From: Ampelocalamus luodianensis
Taxonomy: Eukaryota > Streptophyta > Magnoliopsida > Poales > Poaceae
NCBI GenBank assembly: GCA_036346255.1
Contig: CM070628.1
Span: 6,959,840-7,023,839 of the forward strand
Direction of reading: 5' to 3'
DNA length: 64,000 nucleotides
The notes under the pieces are model-generated. The model was not told where the DNA came from. It did not search any database and was given only the letters and a program-made list of their open reading frames with translations. Position numbers and translations under genes: made by a program. Shown piece by piece: positions 21,761 to 33,000 of the stretch. The first letter of the stretch is position 1. Each line of letters opens with the position of its first letter.

Positions 21761-22932
21761 GATGTGTGTCATCAATCTTCAAGAGGATTCTCAAGGCAAA
21801 GGTATGACTAGCTAGGGCTAAGGATATGTTCCTAGTCTTTTACCGGTCTCGGTGTTTGGTTGGAAGACCGGATTGCTAGTATGATTTCCATACTATTAAG
21901 AGGGGTCTTGACTAGTAGCTTGAGAGTGTCATCTGTTGATAGCTCGTTGTGCTTGCTCTAGCTCTCGTTAGCATGTTGCCTTTAGTTTACGAATATGTTT
22001 TGCAAATAGTTGAGGCTCATGCATAATCCTTGTAGCATGTGACTTTAGTTTGCGAATGTGTTTTGCAAATAGTTTAAGTCCATGTACCTTATTCCTTGTG
22101 GCATGATTCTAAAAGTTGGCAAAATATGCTTTGCAACTTGTTGAGAATCTTACTTTCATTCCTTGTGTGCATCTTGTGTCAATTGACAAATGTGTTTTGC
22201 AAATTGAGTTGAAGCAAAGCACACTATATATTTTCAGCCTTGTTTACAGTGGGCGGTCTGACCGCCCATGTCAGTTGGTCTGACCGATGAGGTGTCGGTC
22301 TGATCGCCATGTGTTGGTCGGTCTGACCGGAACGTTCGGACCGTCCGAACGCACTCAGATGAACGTTTGTATTGTCCGAACGTGTTGTCCGACCAAGTCA
22401 AGTTGTCTTGGATGGTTTTCTTGAAACCCCAAAACAGTATGACCGTATTTGTTTAGCGGTATAACCATAAGGCAGTAGTACCAATATTTTGTTGGCGGTA
22501 TGTTTATTCCAGAGAAGGTGTTCTTCTGGAATAACCGTTTGTTCTGTTGAGCGATCTGACCACCTCTCGGGCATTCTAACCAACCTGGTCTAGTCTGACT
22601 GGCCATTGGTTGGCGGTTAGACCGGATGTGTGTCCAACAGCTAGTTTTATAGCCATTGGAGTAGGGGTGGTCTGACCGGCCATTAGTTGGTGGTCAGATC
22701 GATTTATCCCTGTTGTTATGTAACTTTACCTCCATCGGCTAGTTTTCCTTGTGTGGGTATATATACCCCTTGTGGCCGGTTGTGGGCAAGTAGCCTGTGA
22801 TATATTCATTTCCTTGAGCTAAGAGCAGGTCCTCTCATCTCTTACGTGCATGTGTTGCACTTAGTGTGCTTAGAGAGTGAAACTCTAGTGCATGTGTTGC
22901 ACTATGTATTGGATTGTGTATCCATTGAGCTT

Positions 22933-23688
22933 TGTCGGTGTTTTAGAACCAATCTTATGTAAAGATTGTTTGATTCGGGGGGTCTCCACAATTGATCACG
23001 CAGACGAAAAGAGACACATGGATTTTTATACAGGTTCGGGCCTTCTCCAAAGAGAATAACAACCCTACTCCTATGTGTATTGTATTGGGTATCCTGATTA
23101 CAAGACTTGCGCTAATACTGCTACTGATCATCTCCAGAAAAGCCTCTCTTTCTATCTCCAAAAGACACCTATTTATACTACGTTGTGGTGGTGGTTGTCG
23201 TTTCAGGCTAATTAGTCGCTCATTATTGCGTAATAATGAGAGTAATTACTGGAGTAGTAACCTCCTCATATTGTCCAACGGTTATCAGTCAGAGATAGTG
23301 GAGTATTATCTGTAGTTATTTCAGATATAACTACGTAATTTGACTGCCCAGATTCTCACCAATAAATGGGCCTTCTAACGAGTGGACCCAGTTAATCGTG
23401 AGGAAGTCGTAACAGGGCTGGCCGTAGCAGGACTTACGACCAGGGGGTAGTCGTAGGAAAAGCTTACGACTGGGTACTGGTCGTAGAAAGACTTACGACC
23501 GGACGTAATCGTAGCAGGACTTACGATTACACCATAGTCGTAGAAACACTTACGACTAGGAGGGTGGTCGTAGAAGACCTTACGACCACCTATCTTACTC
23601 TTCCCTTATAATATTAAGAGGTATACCATGTGACGTTATATTACATGATTTATGGAATAATAAAATGAGGATTATCAGATCCTCGTCA
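22933..23688 (+). mobile_element. solo gypsy LTR nested in the larger solo LTR
   Basis: This 756-bp LTR starts TGTCGGTGTTTTAGAACC and ends CCTCGTCA. Flanks AGCTT (22928-22932) and AGCTC (23689-23693) are a one-mismatch 5-bp TSD. It is the most complete copy of the LTR family also seen at 6120-6342, 13812-15006 and probably 56890-57420. The GTCGTA/TACGAC hairpin array lies at 23400-23590. No internal sequence is attached. Confidence 0.8.
23400..23590. repeat. array of GTCGTA-N7/8-TACGAC hairpin units
   Basis: The short inverted arms GTCGTA and TACGAC occur in alternation about six times (for example GTCGTAGAAAGACTTACGAC), each pair enclosing a 7-8 base loop. This is near the 3' side of the LTR. 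Similar arrays are present in the related LTRs at 14 kb and in the unrelated Tekay-like LTR at 9.4 kb. Confidence 0.75.
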
Positions 23689-24445
23689 AGCTCAGACACT
23701 TGATTCGTTCAAGTGAGTGTCTCCGACTTGTTACTTTTGGTGTTTGCCGACACCTAGACGGCTTAGAGGAGTTGCGTCGGTGATCTTCTCAAAGAAGGTT
23801 GTGAGAAGATCCGGACGATTGTGAGTGGTTTGGTGCTCGCCATCTCCAGAGTGGAGGAAGAGCAACCCCGAGTGGATCGAGGTGTTAGTTCGTGTTGTTA
23901 GCCAGTCCAAGTGGTTAGACTTACCTCAGATGTGTTGGCTCAAGTTGTGGAGCCAGTCCAACGTGGTTGGGCTTACCTCAACGTGGATTAGGGGTGACAG
24001 GCAAGTCTCCGAATATCACGGTAAAACATTATTGTGTTATTATGGTTTGCCTTATTGTGCTTTACTCTATTTGCAATTTACACTTATAAAATTAAATTAC
24101 TTACATATATTTGTATGATTGCTATCTTTCTCAATAATCTTATATTCTTGGTGCACTTAGTAAAGACTAGTTGATTTAGGCTTTAAATTGTGCAAAACTG
24201 AATTGTTTCATAATTCCGCATAAAACTCAGTTTTAGCCAAAGGAGTTTTAAAAACCGCCTATTCATCCCCCTCTAGTCGGCCTCCTCGATCTTACAGAGG
24301 TTGCTAAATAAATCTAGAATTTATCCACTACCTTATGGAGCACGGGCATATGCTTTCTCACTGAACGCACATGCGTGTGTGAGGTGAGACACATTGGGTC
24401 AATCCCAGGGATTCAACCCAGGCTGGTGGGTTGCACGACGGCAAG

Positions 24446-25176
24446 TGTGAGACCCGGCCTAAGAGAGGGATGAATTGAGCCCATATAGGGGCATAAGCAT
24501 GGGAGAGTTAGAAGTTTAGTCCCACTTTGCTAGTTGAGCAAGAGTTGCACTAACATATAACCCTCATTGCTAAATGCATTTTAACCTCCGGGTTAACCTT
24601 TTTACACGAAATGAGGACGAAAGCGTAAGCAGGGTTGGTCGAGTGTGTATTTTATCCGACGTGAGGATAGACCTAAGTCTATTTGGAGCTAGGGCGTTAC
24701 AAATGGTATGAGAGTCGACCCTCGCGGTTACAGTGTGTGTGGGTATTGGCACGGGCATATGGCACATGGCACGTGTCAACCCAGATGAGTGGACACACAG
24801 CATGGCACATGTACCAGCACTAGATGCACGAACGTGTGCCAAGAGGGGAGATCCTAGTCATTTTCCCCAACGTGGGTATGTTGCCGACTAGGACATTGGG
24901 TCCTTTAAGGGTGGGTGTATGTGAGACCAGACCTAAGAGAGGGATGAATTGAGCCCATGTACGGGCATAAGCATGAGAGAGTTGGGAGTTTAGTCTCACC
25001 TTGCTAGTTGAGCAAGAGTTGCTCTAACATATAATCCTCAGTGTCAAATGCATTTCAACCCCTAAATTAACCCTTTTATGCGAAGTAAGGACAAAAACGT
25101 AAGTGGGGTTAGTACAGGTGCGTGGTTTATCCAACGTACAGGTAGACCTAAGCCTAATTGGAATTGGGGCGTTATA
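24446..25176 (+). mobile_element. TRIM (terminal-repeat retrotransposon in miniature)
   Basis: Two direct repeats of about 256 bp (24446-24701 and 24920-25176), both starting TGTGAGACC, flank an interior of 218 bp. A primer-binding site TGGTATGAGAGTC starts two bases after the first LTR (24704). A purine-rich tract AAGGGTGGGTG lies just before the second. Flanks GCAAG and GCATG are a one-mismatch 5-bp TSD. It has no coding capacity. The second LTR ends TA instead of CA, a single transition. Confidence 0.85.
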
Positions 25177-25941
25177 GCATGCCTCGCCACTTTACAACCA
25201 ATGGTTTGCAAGCAAGCGAAAATTAGGTCGGTCACATTCCAATCGTCGAGATTTAGAGAAATGACATTACATTCGTAGTGACTGCCTGCTAACACTGCAA
25301 ACAGCCAAAAATTTTAAAAATAACACCCACGGGGCAAAATAACATTTTTACCCTCTCTTTTTTGCTTCCCCTCTCTCTTCTCTGGTTTCACTCTCTCTCC
25401 CTCTTCTCCGGTCGAGCTACGCCGCCGCCATTGCCAGGCTGCGCCGCCACCGCCGATCTCGAAACCGTGCCATGTCGGTGTGCTCATGGCAGCGCAGCGC
25501 AACTTCGCCTCGGTGCTAGTCTCCAAACGACAGCAACAGCATGGCTTCCGCATGCGGCGACACGGCCGGAGGAGACGTGGCGCAACCAAAGAGAGAGTGA
25601 CCTCAATAGGAGACACCGGAGTTGGGGGAGAATAGGGCAATTGTGTCTTTTTAGAAAATTTGTAATATAATATTCCCTTAAAGTGTTGTTTTCTAGATTT
25701 GTTAGCATTCTGGATGTTATTTAGCGGTAAGTTCCATTCGATGTTATTTCTCTAATTCATCTTTTTGCGATGTTACCGGCATGTGGTGTGGTATGGGGTC
25801 ATGTGATCTCACAAAACTAGGGCTCTCATCTTTCATGGAAAATTATGGCAATTCAAAAATAGTACAAAACATTTTAACGAATTGACTTTACTCAATATAC
25901 AAATATATTGATAAAGGGACGAACACAGATCTACAGGGTGG
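25177..25941. other. intergenic, possible decayed TIR element at 25250-25756
   Basis: A stretch near 25254 (TAGAGAAATGACATTACATTCG) is inverted relative to one near 25735-25756 (CGATGTTATTTCTCTA), with a GC-rich island between them. That could be an old MULE-like or CACTA-like unit. No TSD was found and the interior gives no recognisable protein. No gene is supported. Confidence 0.3.
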
Positions 25942-25966
25942 TCTCACTACTACAAAACAGGCTATA

Positions 25967-26385
25967 GTAGACACCCCATCACAGACGGGTTAATTTGAAA
26001 CCGTCTGTGTTGGGTCTGTTGGGCGCAGCATTTGTTTTGCGAGCCTATCACAGACGGTTCTTATTAGTAACCGTCTGTGATAGGCATATATCACAGACGG
26101 TTCATAAATAGAACTGTCTGTGATATTTCACAAACAGTTCTATTTATGAACCGTCTGTGATATGAACCGTCTGTGATAATCCTCCATATCACAGACGGTT
26201 TATTAATAGAACTGTCTGTGATATTTCACAGACGTTTCTATATATAAACTGTCTGTGATAATCGTCCGTACCACTGACGGTTTATAAATACCACCGTCTG
26301 TGATATTTCACAGACGGTCCTTTTAATAAACTGTCTGTGATATATGCCTATCAAAGACAGTTCATATTTTGAACCGTCTGTGATA
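25967..26385. repeat. left subterminal repeat array of the CACTA element
   Basis: Well over ten copies of TATCACAGACGGTT and its complement alternate, mostly as palindromic pairs with short AT loops. Such motifs are the binding sites of TNPA-type proteins in En/Spm elements. The array ends 10 bp before the TATA box of the transposase gene. Confidence 0.88.
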
Positions 26386-26394
26386 TCCTCGCGC

Positions 26395-26402
26395 TATAAA
26401 TA
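26395..26402 (+). promoter_or_regulatory. TATA box of the CACTA tnp2 gene
   Basis: TATAAATA follows immediately after the last CCGTCTGTGATA repeat. A GA-rich leader (26460-26540, GGAGAAGG-type repeats) follows, which fits an untranslated first exon. The transposase frame opens at 27121. Confidence 0.65.
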
Positions 26403-27120
26403 CCTAGATACCCCCTGCCCATTCCCATTTGAGCTGCACCCAGAGAAAAACCCACTACGCCGCCGACAGAGAGAGAGGGGAGGAGAAGGAGAGGAGAAAG
26501 GGAGGGAGAAGAGAAAGAGAGGAGAAAGGGAGGGAGAAGGACAGCAATCTGAAGAAATCGATTTGGTATTTTCGTCGTGAGCTCCGAGGGTAACAATATT
26601 TATAACCCAATTGAGATATTGTAGAATATGCTAAGCATCGATCGTGTGAATAAGAGCCGAAATGGGAGTGGGTACTTCCATAGCATCGGGTAACTATACG
26701 TGAAGAGGGAATTGTGCGGATTTCGCAACTGCACCAAGGAATAATAAAAAAGCACACAAAGTAGTAAGTAAGGAATTAATCCCATCATTAGGAATGCAGT
26801 TATTAGGTATTTTGAACAAATCCCGAAACTCTACCCTTTAGAGCATCTGCAATTTACGTTCTTAATTAGCCGGTTCGAATGGCTAGATTTGATGCTAGGA
26901 ACCGATTCCACAAGTGGATATTCCGAAGCAAAACTCTAGGAACCGATGCAAACTTTTGCATCCGGATGTAAGGGAATAGAATAATATTTTTCATTGGGTG
27001 GTTGGAATAATATTAAAGTTCTGTGAGGTGGAAGGAAATGGAGAGAGAGAGAGAGTGCGGTTGAGAGAGATTTTATTAATCTAAGTTGACACTATATATT
27101 TTGTTATATGTGTAGCGTAG

Positions 27121-30100
27121 ATGGACCGAAACTGGATGTATGGTGTGAACCGTGTAAGTCAAGAGTACATTAATAGCGTGGTTGCTTTTAGAAGAGCCGC
27201 CGAGCAGGATATGTTGAAGAAGGGGATAAAATTTATGTACTGTCCATGCATTGATTGTGATAATATGAAGATGTTTACCAACCCGACGCAGATAGAAGCA
27301 CACTTGATTCGAAGGGGTTTCAAAAAAGGATATACATGTTGGACCAGTCACGGTGAAGAGCGACAGGGAGTTAGTAATAACGACATCGCCGAGGAAGTCA
27401 ACGATATGCCGGATGTAGACTGTGCTTTTGATGAGGATAGGTCACACGATGACAATCTGGATCAGATGCTACGCGATGCGAAGAGAACTACTGGTGAGAG
27501 AGAGTTTTGTAAATTCGGCGCTTAATGGAGGACTCGGTGAGACCTTTGTTCCTGGCCGCAAGCCGAATATACAAGGTTGTCAACCGTGATTGAACCGCTT
27601 AAATTAAAAGCAAGCAATGGTTGGTCCGATAAGAGTTTCACGGCGTTGTTAGGTCTCCTAGCGGATATTCTTCCGGAGGGAAACGTGTTGCCCAACACCA
27701 CCTACCAAGTAAAAAAGGTTCTTTGTCCATTGGGAATGGAAGTAGAAAGAATACATGTATGTCCAAACGATTGTATCCTCTACCAGTAAAGAGTATGCGA
27801 GACATGCATGTATGTCCGTGTGCAAAGCATCCCGATACAAGCGTCAGAATACTGCTAGGTTGAAGCAAGGACCTCCTGCTAAGATGTTGTGGTATCTGCC
27901 TGTGATCCCACGTTTGAAGCGTTTATTTGCGAACCCAAAAGAGGCAAGATTGGTGCGTTGGCACTCGGAGGACCGTAAGAAAGATGGAAAGCTAAGACAC
28001 CCTGCTGATTCTGCTCAGTGGAGAAACTTGATCGGACCTTGAAGAGTTCGGTGCGAACCAAGGAACATAAGGTTAGGGTTGAGTACAGATGGAATGAATC
28101 CTTTCGGTAACATGAGCACCGACATAGCTTTGGCATGTGAATCTATGCATGTACAACCTTCCTCCTTGGCGTGTATGAAGCGGAAGTACATTTTGATGTC
28201 ACTACTTATCCAAGGGCGAAACAACACAGGAATGATATTGATGTGTACCTAGCACCATTCTTTGGAAGATCTTGTAACACCGTGGAACGGAAGTGCAGGT
28301 ATGGGATGCGTACAAACGAGAGAACTTCACTTTACACGCCATGTTGTTCTGCACCATCAATGATTTTCCTGCCCTGGGTAACCTGTCGGGCTTCAGTACA
28401 AAAGGAGCCAAAGCTTGTCCGCACTGCTTAGATGCTACAGAGAGTATATGGCTAAACAACTCGCAAAAAGTGTATATCGCGTCACCGTAGGTTCCTTCCG
28501 AGTCATCCATACCAAAGATGAAGAAACAATTCGACGGAAATAAGGAGGACGGTTCAGCTCCAAGGGCTTTTAGAGGGAAAGATGTCTATGATATGGTTAA
28601 GGATATCGATGTTGTGCTTGGGAAGGGACGTCAATTAAGAACCCGTCAGAAGAACATCTGGAAGAAGCGGTCAATTTTTTGGGACTTGCCTTATTGGGAG
28701 CACTTAGAAGTTCGCCACTGCATCGACGTCATGCATGTGGAGAAGAATGTATGTGATAGCTTGATTGGTCTCTTACTGAACATTAGTGGCAAAACAAAGG
28801 ATGGTGTTAACGCACGGCGAGACTTGGTCGATATGAACATAAGGACCGAGTTAGCACCGCAAGAGACTGATACAGGACGAACGTACCTCCCCCCAGCTTG
28901 CTACACTCTGTCCAAGGCCGAGAGAAATGAACTGTGCCAGAGCTTGCATGGTGTGAAAGTCCCGTCTGGTTACTCTGCTAACATTAAGAAACTTGTTTCT
29001 ATGCAAGATTTAAAATTAATTGGTATGAAGTCGCATGATTGTCATGTGCTGATGACACAAATGCTTCCTGTTGCAATTAGGAGTATCTTGCCGAACAAGG
29101 TCCGAGTGGCAATCTTGAGGCTGTGTTATTTCTTCAACTCAATTGCTCAGAAGGTCATCGATCCCCAAGGACTGGATGCTCTGCAGGCCGAGGTGGTGAC
29201 GACTCTATGTCATCTTGAGATGTATTTCCCTCCGTCATTTTTCGATATCATGGTCCATCTCATTGTTCACCTTGTGAAAGAGATAAAGATATGCGGCCCT
29301 GTGTTCCTACGTCATATATACCCGTTCGAGAGGTACATGGGAATTCTCAAGTCCTACGTATGGAATCGATCTCGACCGGAGGGCAGCATCGTCGAAGGTT
29401 ATGCAACGGAAGAGGTCATTGAGTTCTGTGTCGACTATATGGCTCAGGTGGATCCAATAGGTGTGCCTCTATCTCGTCATGAGGGGAGACTGGATGGTAT
29501 CGGGACCATCGGAAGGAAATCAATCACTCCTGATCTGGATACATACGCTCAAGCCCATTTCATGGTCTTGCAACACATGACCGAAGGGTCCCCGTACATC
29601 GACGAGCACAAAGACATGGTACGCCAACTGAATCCAAACTGTTCGGAGGTTTGGATCATGAGAGAGCACAACCGTCGGTTCAACGGATGGTTAAAGGTGC
29701 GAATCACTGGGAGGTCATCAAGTGATGATACATTGCTATGGTTTGCACAAGGGCCACAATTTACAATTGTCACATGGCAAGGATATGACATAAATGGGTA
29801 CACATTTTATACGACAGCTCAGGATAGGAAGAGCACAGATCCGAGCAAGCGGTGTCGCATAGATGCATTCGATCCGATGGGGTGAGGAGCTCGTACTATG
29901 GGCAAATAGAGGAGATATGGGAGCTCGACTACGTGCTTTTCAAGATCCCCATATTTCGGTGCCGTTGGGTCCATCTCCCACATGTGAAGGTTGACAAGTA
30001 CGGCGTCACTACCGTGGACCTTGAACGTGTCGGATACAAAGATGAACCATTCGTACTGGCTAATCAAGTTGTTCAAAATTCTATGTAACCGATCCGGCAA

Positions 30101-30290
30101 ATAAGAAATGCCACGTAGTTCTTCATGGAAAAAGAAAGATTGTCGGAGTTGAAAATGTAGTGGACGAGGAAGAATACAATCAATTTGACGAGTTGCCACC
30201 TTTCGGAGATGGCATCAGGCTCGAGGAAGAACCCAGTGAGGAAGCTAGCTATATGCGCGCCGATCATCATGAAGGGCTATATTTTAATTA
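27121..30290 (+). pseudogene. TNP2-like CACTA transposase, broken
   Basis: Recognisable parts occur in order. A transposase-associated N-terminal domain (MDRNWMYGVNR, then FMYCPCIDCDN) is at 27121-27525. A TNP2/Transposase_21 core is at about 27577-28700, with KASNGWSDKSF, HAMLFCTINDFPALGNLSG and CPHCLDATES. A DUF4218-like part (HLEMYFPPSFFDIMVHLIVHL, YPFERYMGILKSYVWNRSRP) lies in the long open frame 28518-29885. A DUF4216-like tail (IWELDYVLFKIPIFRCRWV) is at 29852-30290. A stop at 27523-27525, another at 27787-27789 and several frame changes (27.75-28.5 kb, 29.88 kb) break the gene. It would cut and paste CACTA elements if intact. The 455-codon frame 28518-29885 shows the decay is moderate. 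Confidence 0.88.
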
Positions 30291-30511
30291 AGAATTTAAT
30301 CCATTGTAATTAATTTATTCTATAACATCATGTGTTATGGACTTGTAATCACTCATATATTTTGATATTGATGTCAAGTGGACGTTCAGAGTGGGCTATA
30401 TTTTAATTAAAAATTTAATCCATTGTAATTAATTTATTCTATAACATCATGTGTTATGGACTTGTAATCACTCATATATTTTGATATTGATGTCAAGTGG
30501 ACGTTCAGAGT
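30274..30511 (+). repeat. 119-bp tandem duplication with a diverged third copy
   Basis: Copies at 30274-30392 and 30393-30511 are almost identical, both starting GGGCTATATTTTAATTAA. A shorter, diverged third copy of the second half lies at about 30538-30610. They follow the transposase stop region and precede the central repeat array, so they fall in the 3' UTR or intergenic spacer of the element. Confidence 0.85.
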
Positions 30512-30635
30512 AACCGACAATTGGTTTTTGAAGTAAAATGTGTTATGAGCTTGTCATCAGGTTTTGTCATCTCTCATATATTTTGATATTGATGTGAATG
30601 TGGATGTTCATTGTAATTGATAATTGTCAGGAGCT

Positions 30636-30965
30636 ATCACAGACGGTTCTATTATATAACCGTCTGTGATAATGAATCACAGACAGTTCTATTTGAGAAC
30701 CGTCTGTGACATGAGTTTATCTCAGACGGTTCTATTTAAGACCCGTCTGTGATAGCCCGACAAAACAGACGGTTATATACAAAAACCGTATGTGATACGA
30801 GTTTATCACAGACGGTTCTATAAAACACCGTCTGTGATATAAGTTTATCACAGACGGTTTAAATAAGGCCGTCTGTGATATGGAACGTATCACAGACGGT
30901 TATTAGATAGAGCCGTCTATGATTACCTATCAAAGACGGTTTTATTAAATAACCGTCTGTGATAG
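30636..30965. repeat. central array of CACAGACGGTT repeats inside the CACTA element
   Basis: Alternating TATCACAGACGGTT and AACCGTCTGTGATA motifs, as in the terminal arrays, but located between the two genes. The last palindrome contains the variant CCTATCAAAGAC, which also occurs in the last palindrome before the tnp2 TATA box. A TATA-like sequence follows 6 bp later. Confidence 0.85.
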
Positions 30966-30970
30966 CCTCT

Positions 30971-30977
30971 TATAAGA
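30971..30977 (+). promoter_or_regulatory. TATA-like element of the second CACTA gene
   Basis: TATAAGA lies just downstream of the central repeat array. It overlaps the first ATG (30977), so the true start codon may be further down or the transcript may start elsewhere. The arrangement mirrors that of the tnp2 gene. Confidence 0.35.
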
Positions 30978-31294
30978 TGGGAACCGCTAGGGTTTTCCTC
31001 ACTCTCCCTTCCTCTCCCGCACCCTTGAGTTTATCGCGCGCTCCTTTGCCTCCTCTAGGGCTCCCGTTCACCGCCGCCTCCGACCTCGACGCTCCCGACC
31101 TCGGCGCCGCCGCTCCCGACCTTGGCGCCCCCGACCTCGGCGCCGCCGCTCCCGACCTCGGCGCCCCCGACCTCGACACCCCCACCTCGGCGCCGCCGCT
31201 CCCGACCTTGGCGCCCCCGACCTCGACGCCCCGACCTCAACTGCGCTGCCCTCACCTTCGGCCCCCACGCCGTCTACTATTCCGCCACCCCCCT
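30977..31294 (+). pseudogene. first exon of the second CACTA gene (GC-rich, repetitive)
   Basis: The open frame ends at a good splice donor (CCCT/GTAAGT at 31294/31295). At 31084-31225 it contains tandem copies of a GACCTCGGCGCC-type unit, giving Asp-Leu-Gly-Ala-rich repeats of no known domain. Whether it was translated is uncertain. Leader exons of this kind are common in En/Spm-type second genes. Confidence 0.4.
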
Positions 31295-33000
31295 GTAAGT
31301 TAACTCTCTTCCCTCCCCCTCTCTCCATCTTTCTGTATCCACGAGATCCGTATCTCAACCGTATTAGATCTGTGTCTAGCAATCGGTTTGAGCCGTGCTT
31401 GGTTGCTTGATCTGGCACGAAGTAGTAGGAATGCCTGGTACTGTCTGTGCTATGTGTGATTTGGCTTGTGGGATGGGGTTTAGTCGTTGCAATTGCAGTG
31501 AATTTTGCTCAGTTAAGTTGGATCGGCGAGAGACTGCTTCTATGTGTGATGACGAACTTATATTGCACTGTTGGCATGGATTTAGGGCTTTGTTGGGTGA
31601 ATTATGGTCTTCGAACTAAATCTGATTAGCTTTGTCGTAATTACTGTGGTCTGTGACTAGTTCTGAGTGTCGACTATGTTCACATGATTTGTGTAGTCCT
31701 TTTGTGAGTTGGAGGGGATCAGGAGAACATGATATAGTCAGTTCACTCTGAAGTGATCCAAGATGAATTGGCCAGAGCTACAGTGCTTAATTATAATCTC
31801 AATTGCTTTCTTGAAAGTGGTACGACTCCATAATTCCATTGTGTTGATGGTGCCTGCCCTGGATAAAAAAGGTTAATTTCTTAATTAAAATAAGCAGAAC
31901 ATGTTTATTTCCTCTATTTTTAGTTCGTAAGATAGATGACTAGTTCTACACAAGGGAGAACTGAGGATAACAAAGACTGTGGAACAACACTTTGCTTTAA
32001 TTTTTTTTTTGCATCGACCCAGAAAGTAGTTTCTCCTTTTGTTCTTCTTCTTCTTTCCTTTATGGCAATGTTCTTTAGTGGCATCGACCCTAGACACGCT
32101 TGAACACGATTACTTCCAATTCTTGTTAACAAAACTCCAATTACATGCGAACTACAATATGTATGTATTCTATTAAAGCACATTTACATAGCTCCAAATT
32201 TACCTACTTAATTAGTCACATATCACGATTACCCAGGATCTGAAATGTTATATGTGTGAGCTGTGACTTTTGTAACACATCTTACAAGTCCCGGACAAAT
32301 TCAGTTCGACACAGTTTCTTAATCCACCTCAATAAATCACAACACTACAAATTTAGTTTCACAAAGCGCCAAACCAATATGGCATGGCCTTCACATGTGA
32401 CCATAATGCCTTCCCCACGCATTTATAGAAGCACAAGCAGAAAACAACTTTTTATAGATATCTACTGAAACCGTCTTGCCACCTATCCTATTCTTCCAAG
32501 AAATCATTTGAAAAAATGTCCAAATAAACCATATGCCATGTGATCTCCAGCTTATCTGGCCTCCAACAGTTAGTTTTGCAAAGGCCAAAGTCTAGCTTTT
32601 GAGGATGCAACATTGTGACCTTACATTAATATTAATTGTTGTCATGGAGAAATCATGCTGTTAGAAAGCAATGTGGTGTCAGTGTGTTGAATTTTTATCA
32701 ATAGGTGACCTCTTTTGTTGTCTGTTTGCAAAGCATCTAGTTGTTGAACATTGCTTTAGGGCTGCTCTTGAGTTATTACACTAGATCATTCCATTGTTTG
32801 CATTAATAAGAAAAGAATGCTCAGTCACATCTTTTGGTATCGATCGGTTTGTTTTCTTCGGTGTGCTTAACCTCGCCCTGCACAGGTAGTAATATATCTC
32901 AAACTAATTATATAGATAGCAAGTAAGCGAGATGGCGAGGCACCATCTTCCCCGCCGTCGCGACGCCGCATGAGATGCGAGGCACCATCTTCCCGCCGCC
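31295..33000 (+). other. probable long intron of the second CACTA gene
   Basis: AT-rich sequence after the donor at 31295, without a supportable ORF on either strand. The word GCGAGGCACCATCTTCCC occurs twice at the end (32935 and 32979). Confidence 0.4.

Larger units (their letters stand above)
20685..24296 (+). mobile_element. solo LTR (native length ~2.85 kb) of an unassigned LTR retrotransposon
   Basis: It begins TGTAAG and ends CTTACA, with a perfect 5-bp TSD GAGGT (20680-20684 and 24297-24301). The 3' part 'ccccctctagtcggcctcc' is a familiar terminal phrase of grass LTRs. It holds tandem 'catcatgtgttgatg' motifs (21240-21760), clustered GGTCTGACCG words (22250-22720) and a TATA-like GTATATATAC near 22758. 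No primer site, gag or pol is next to it, so it is a solo LTR. A second LTR (22933-23688) is inserted in it. Confidence 0.8.
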
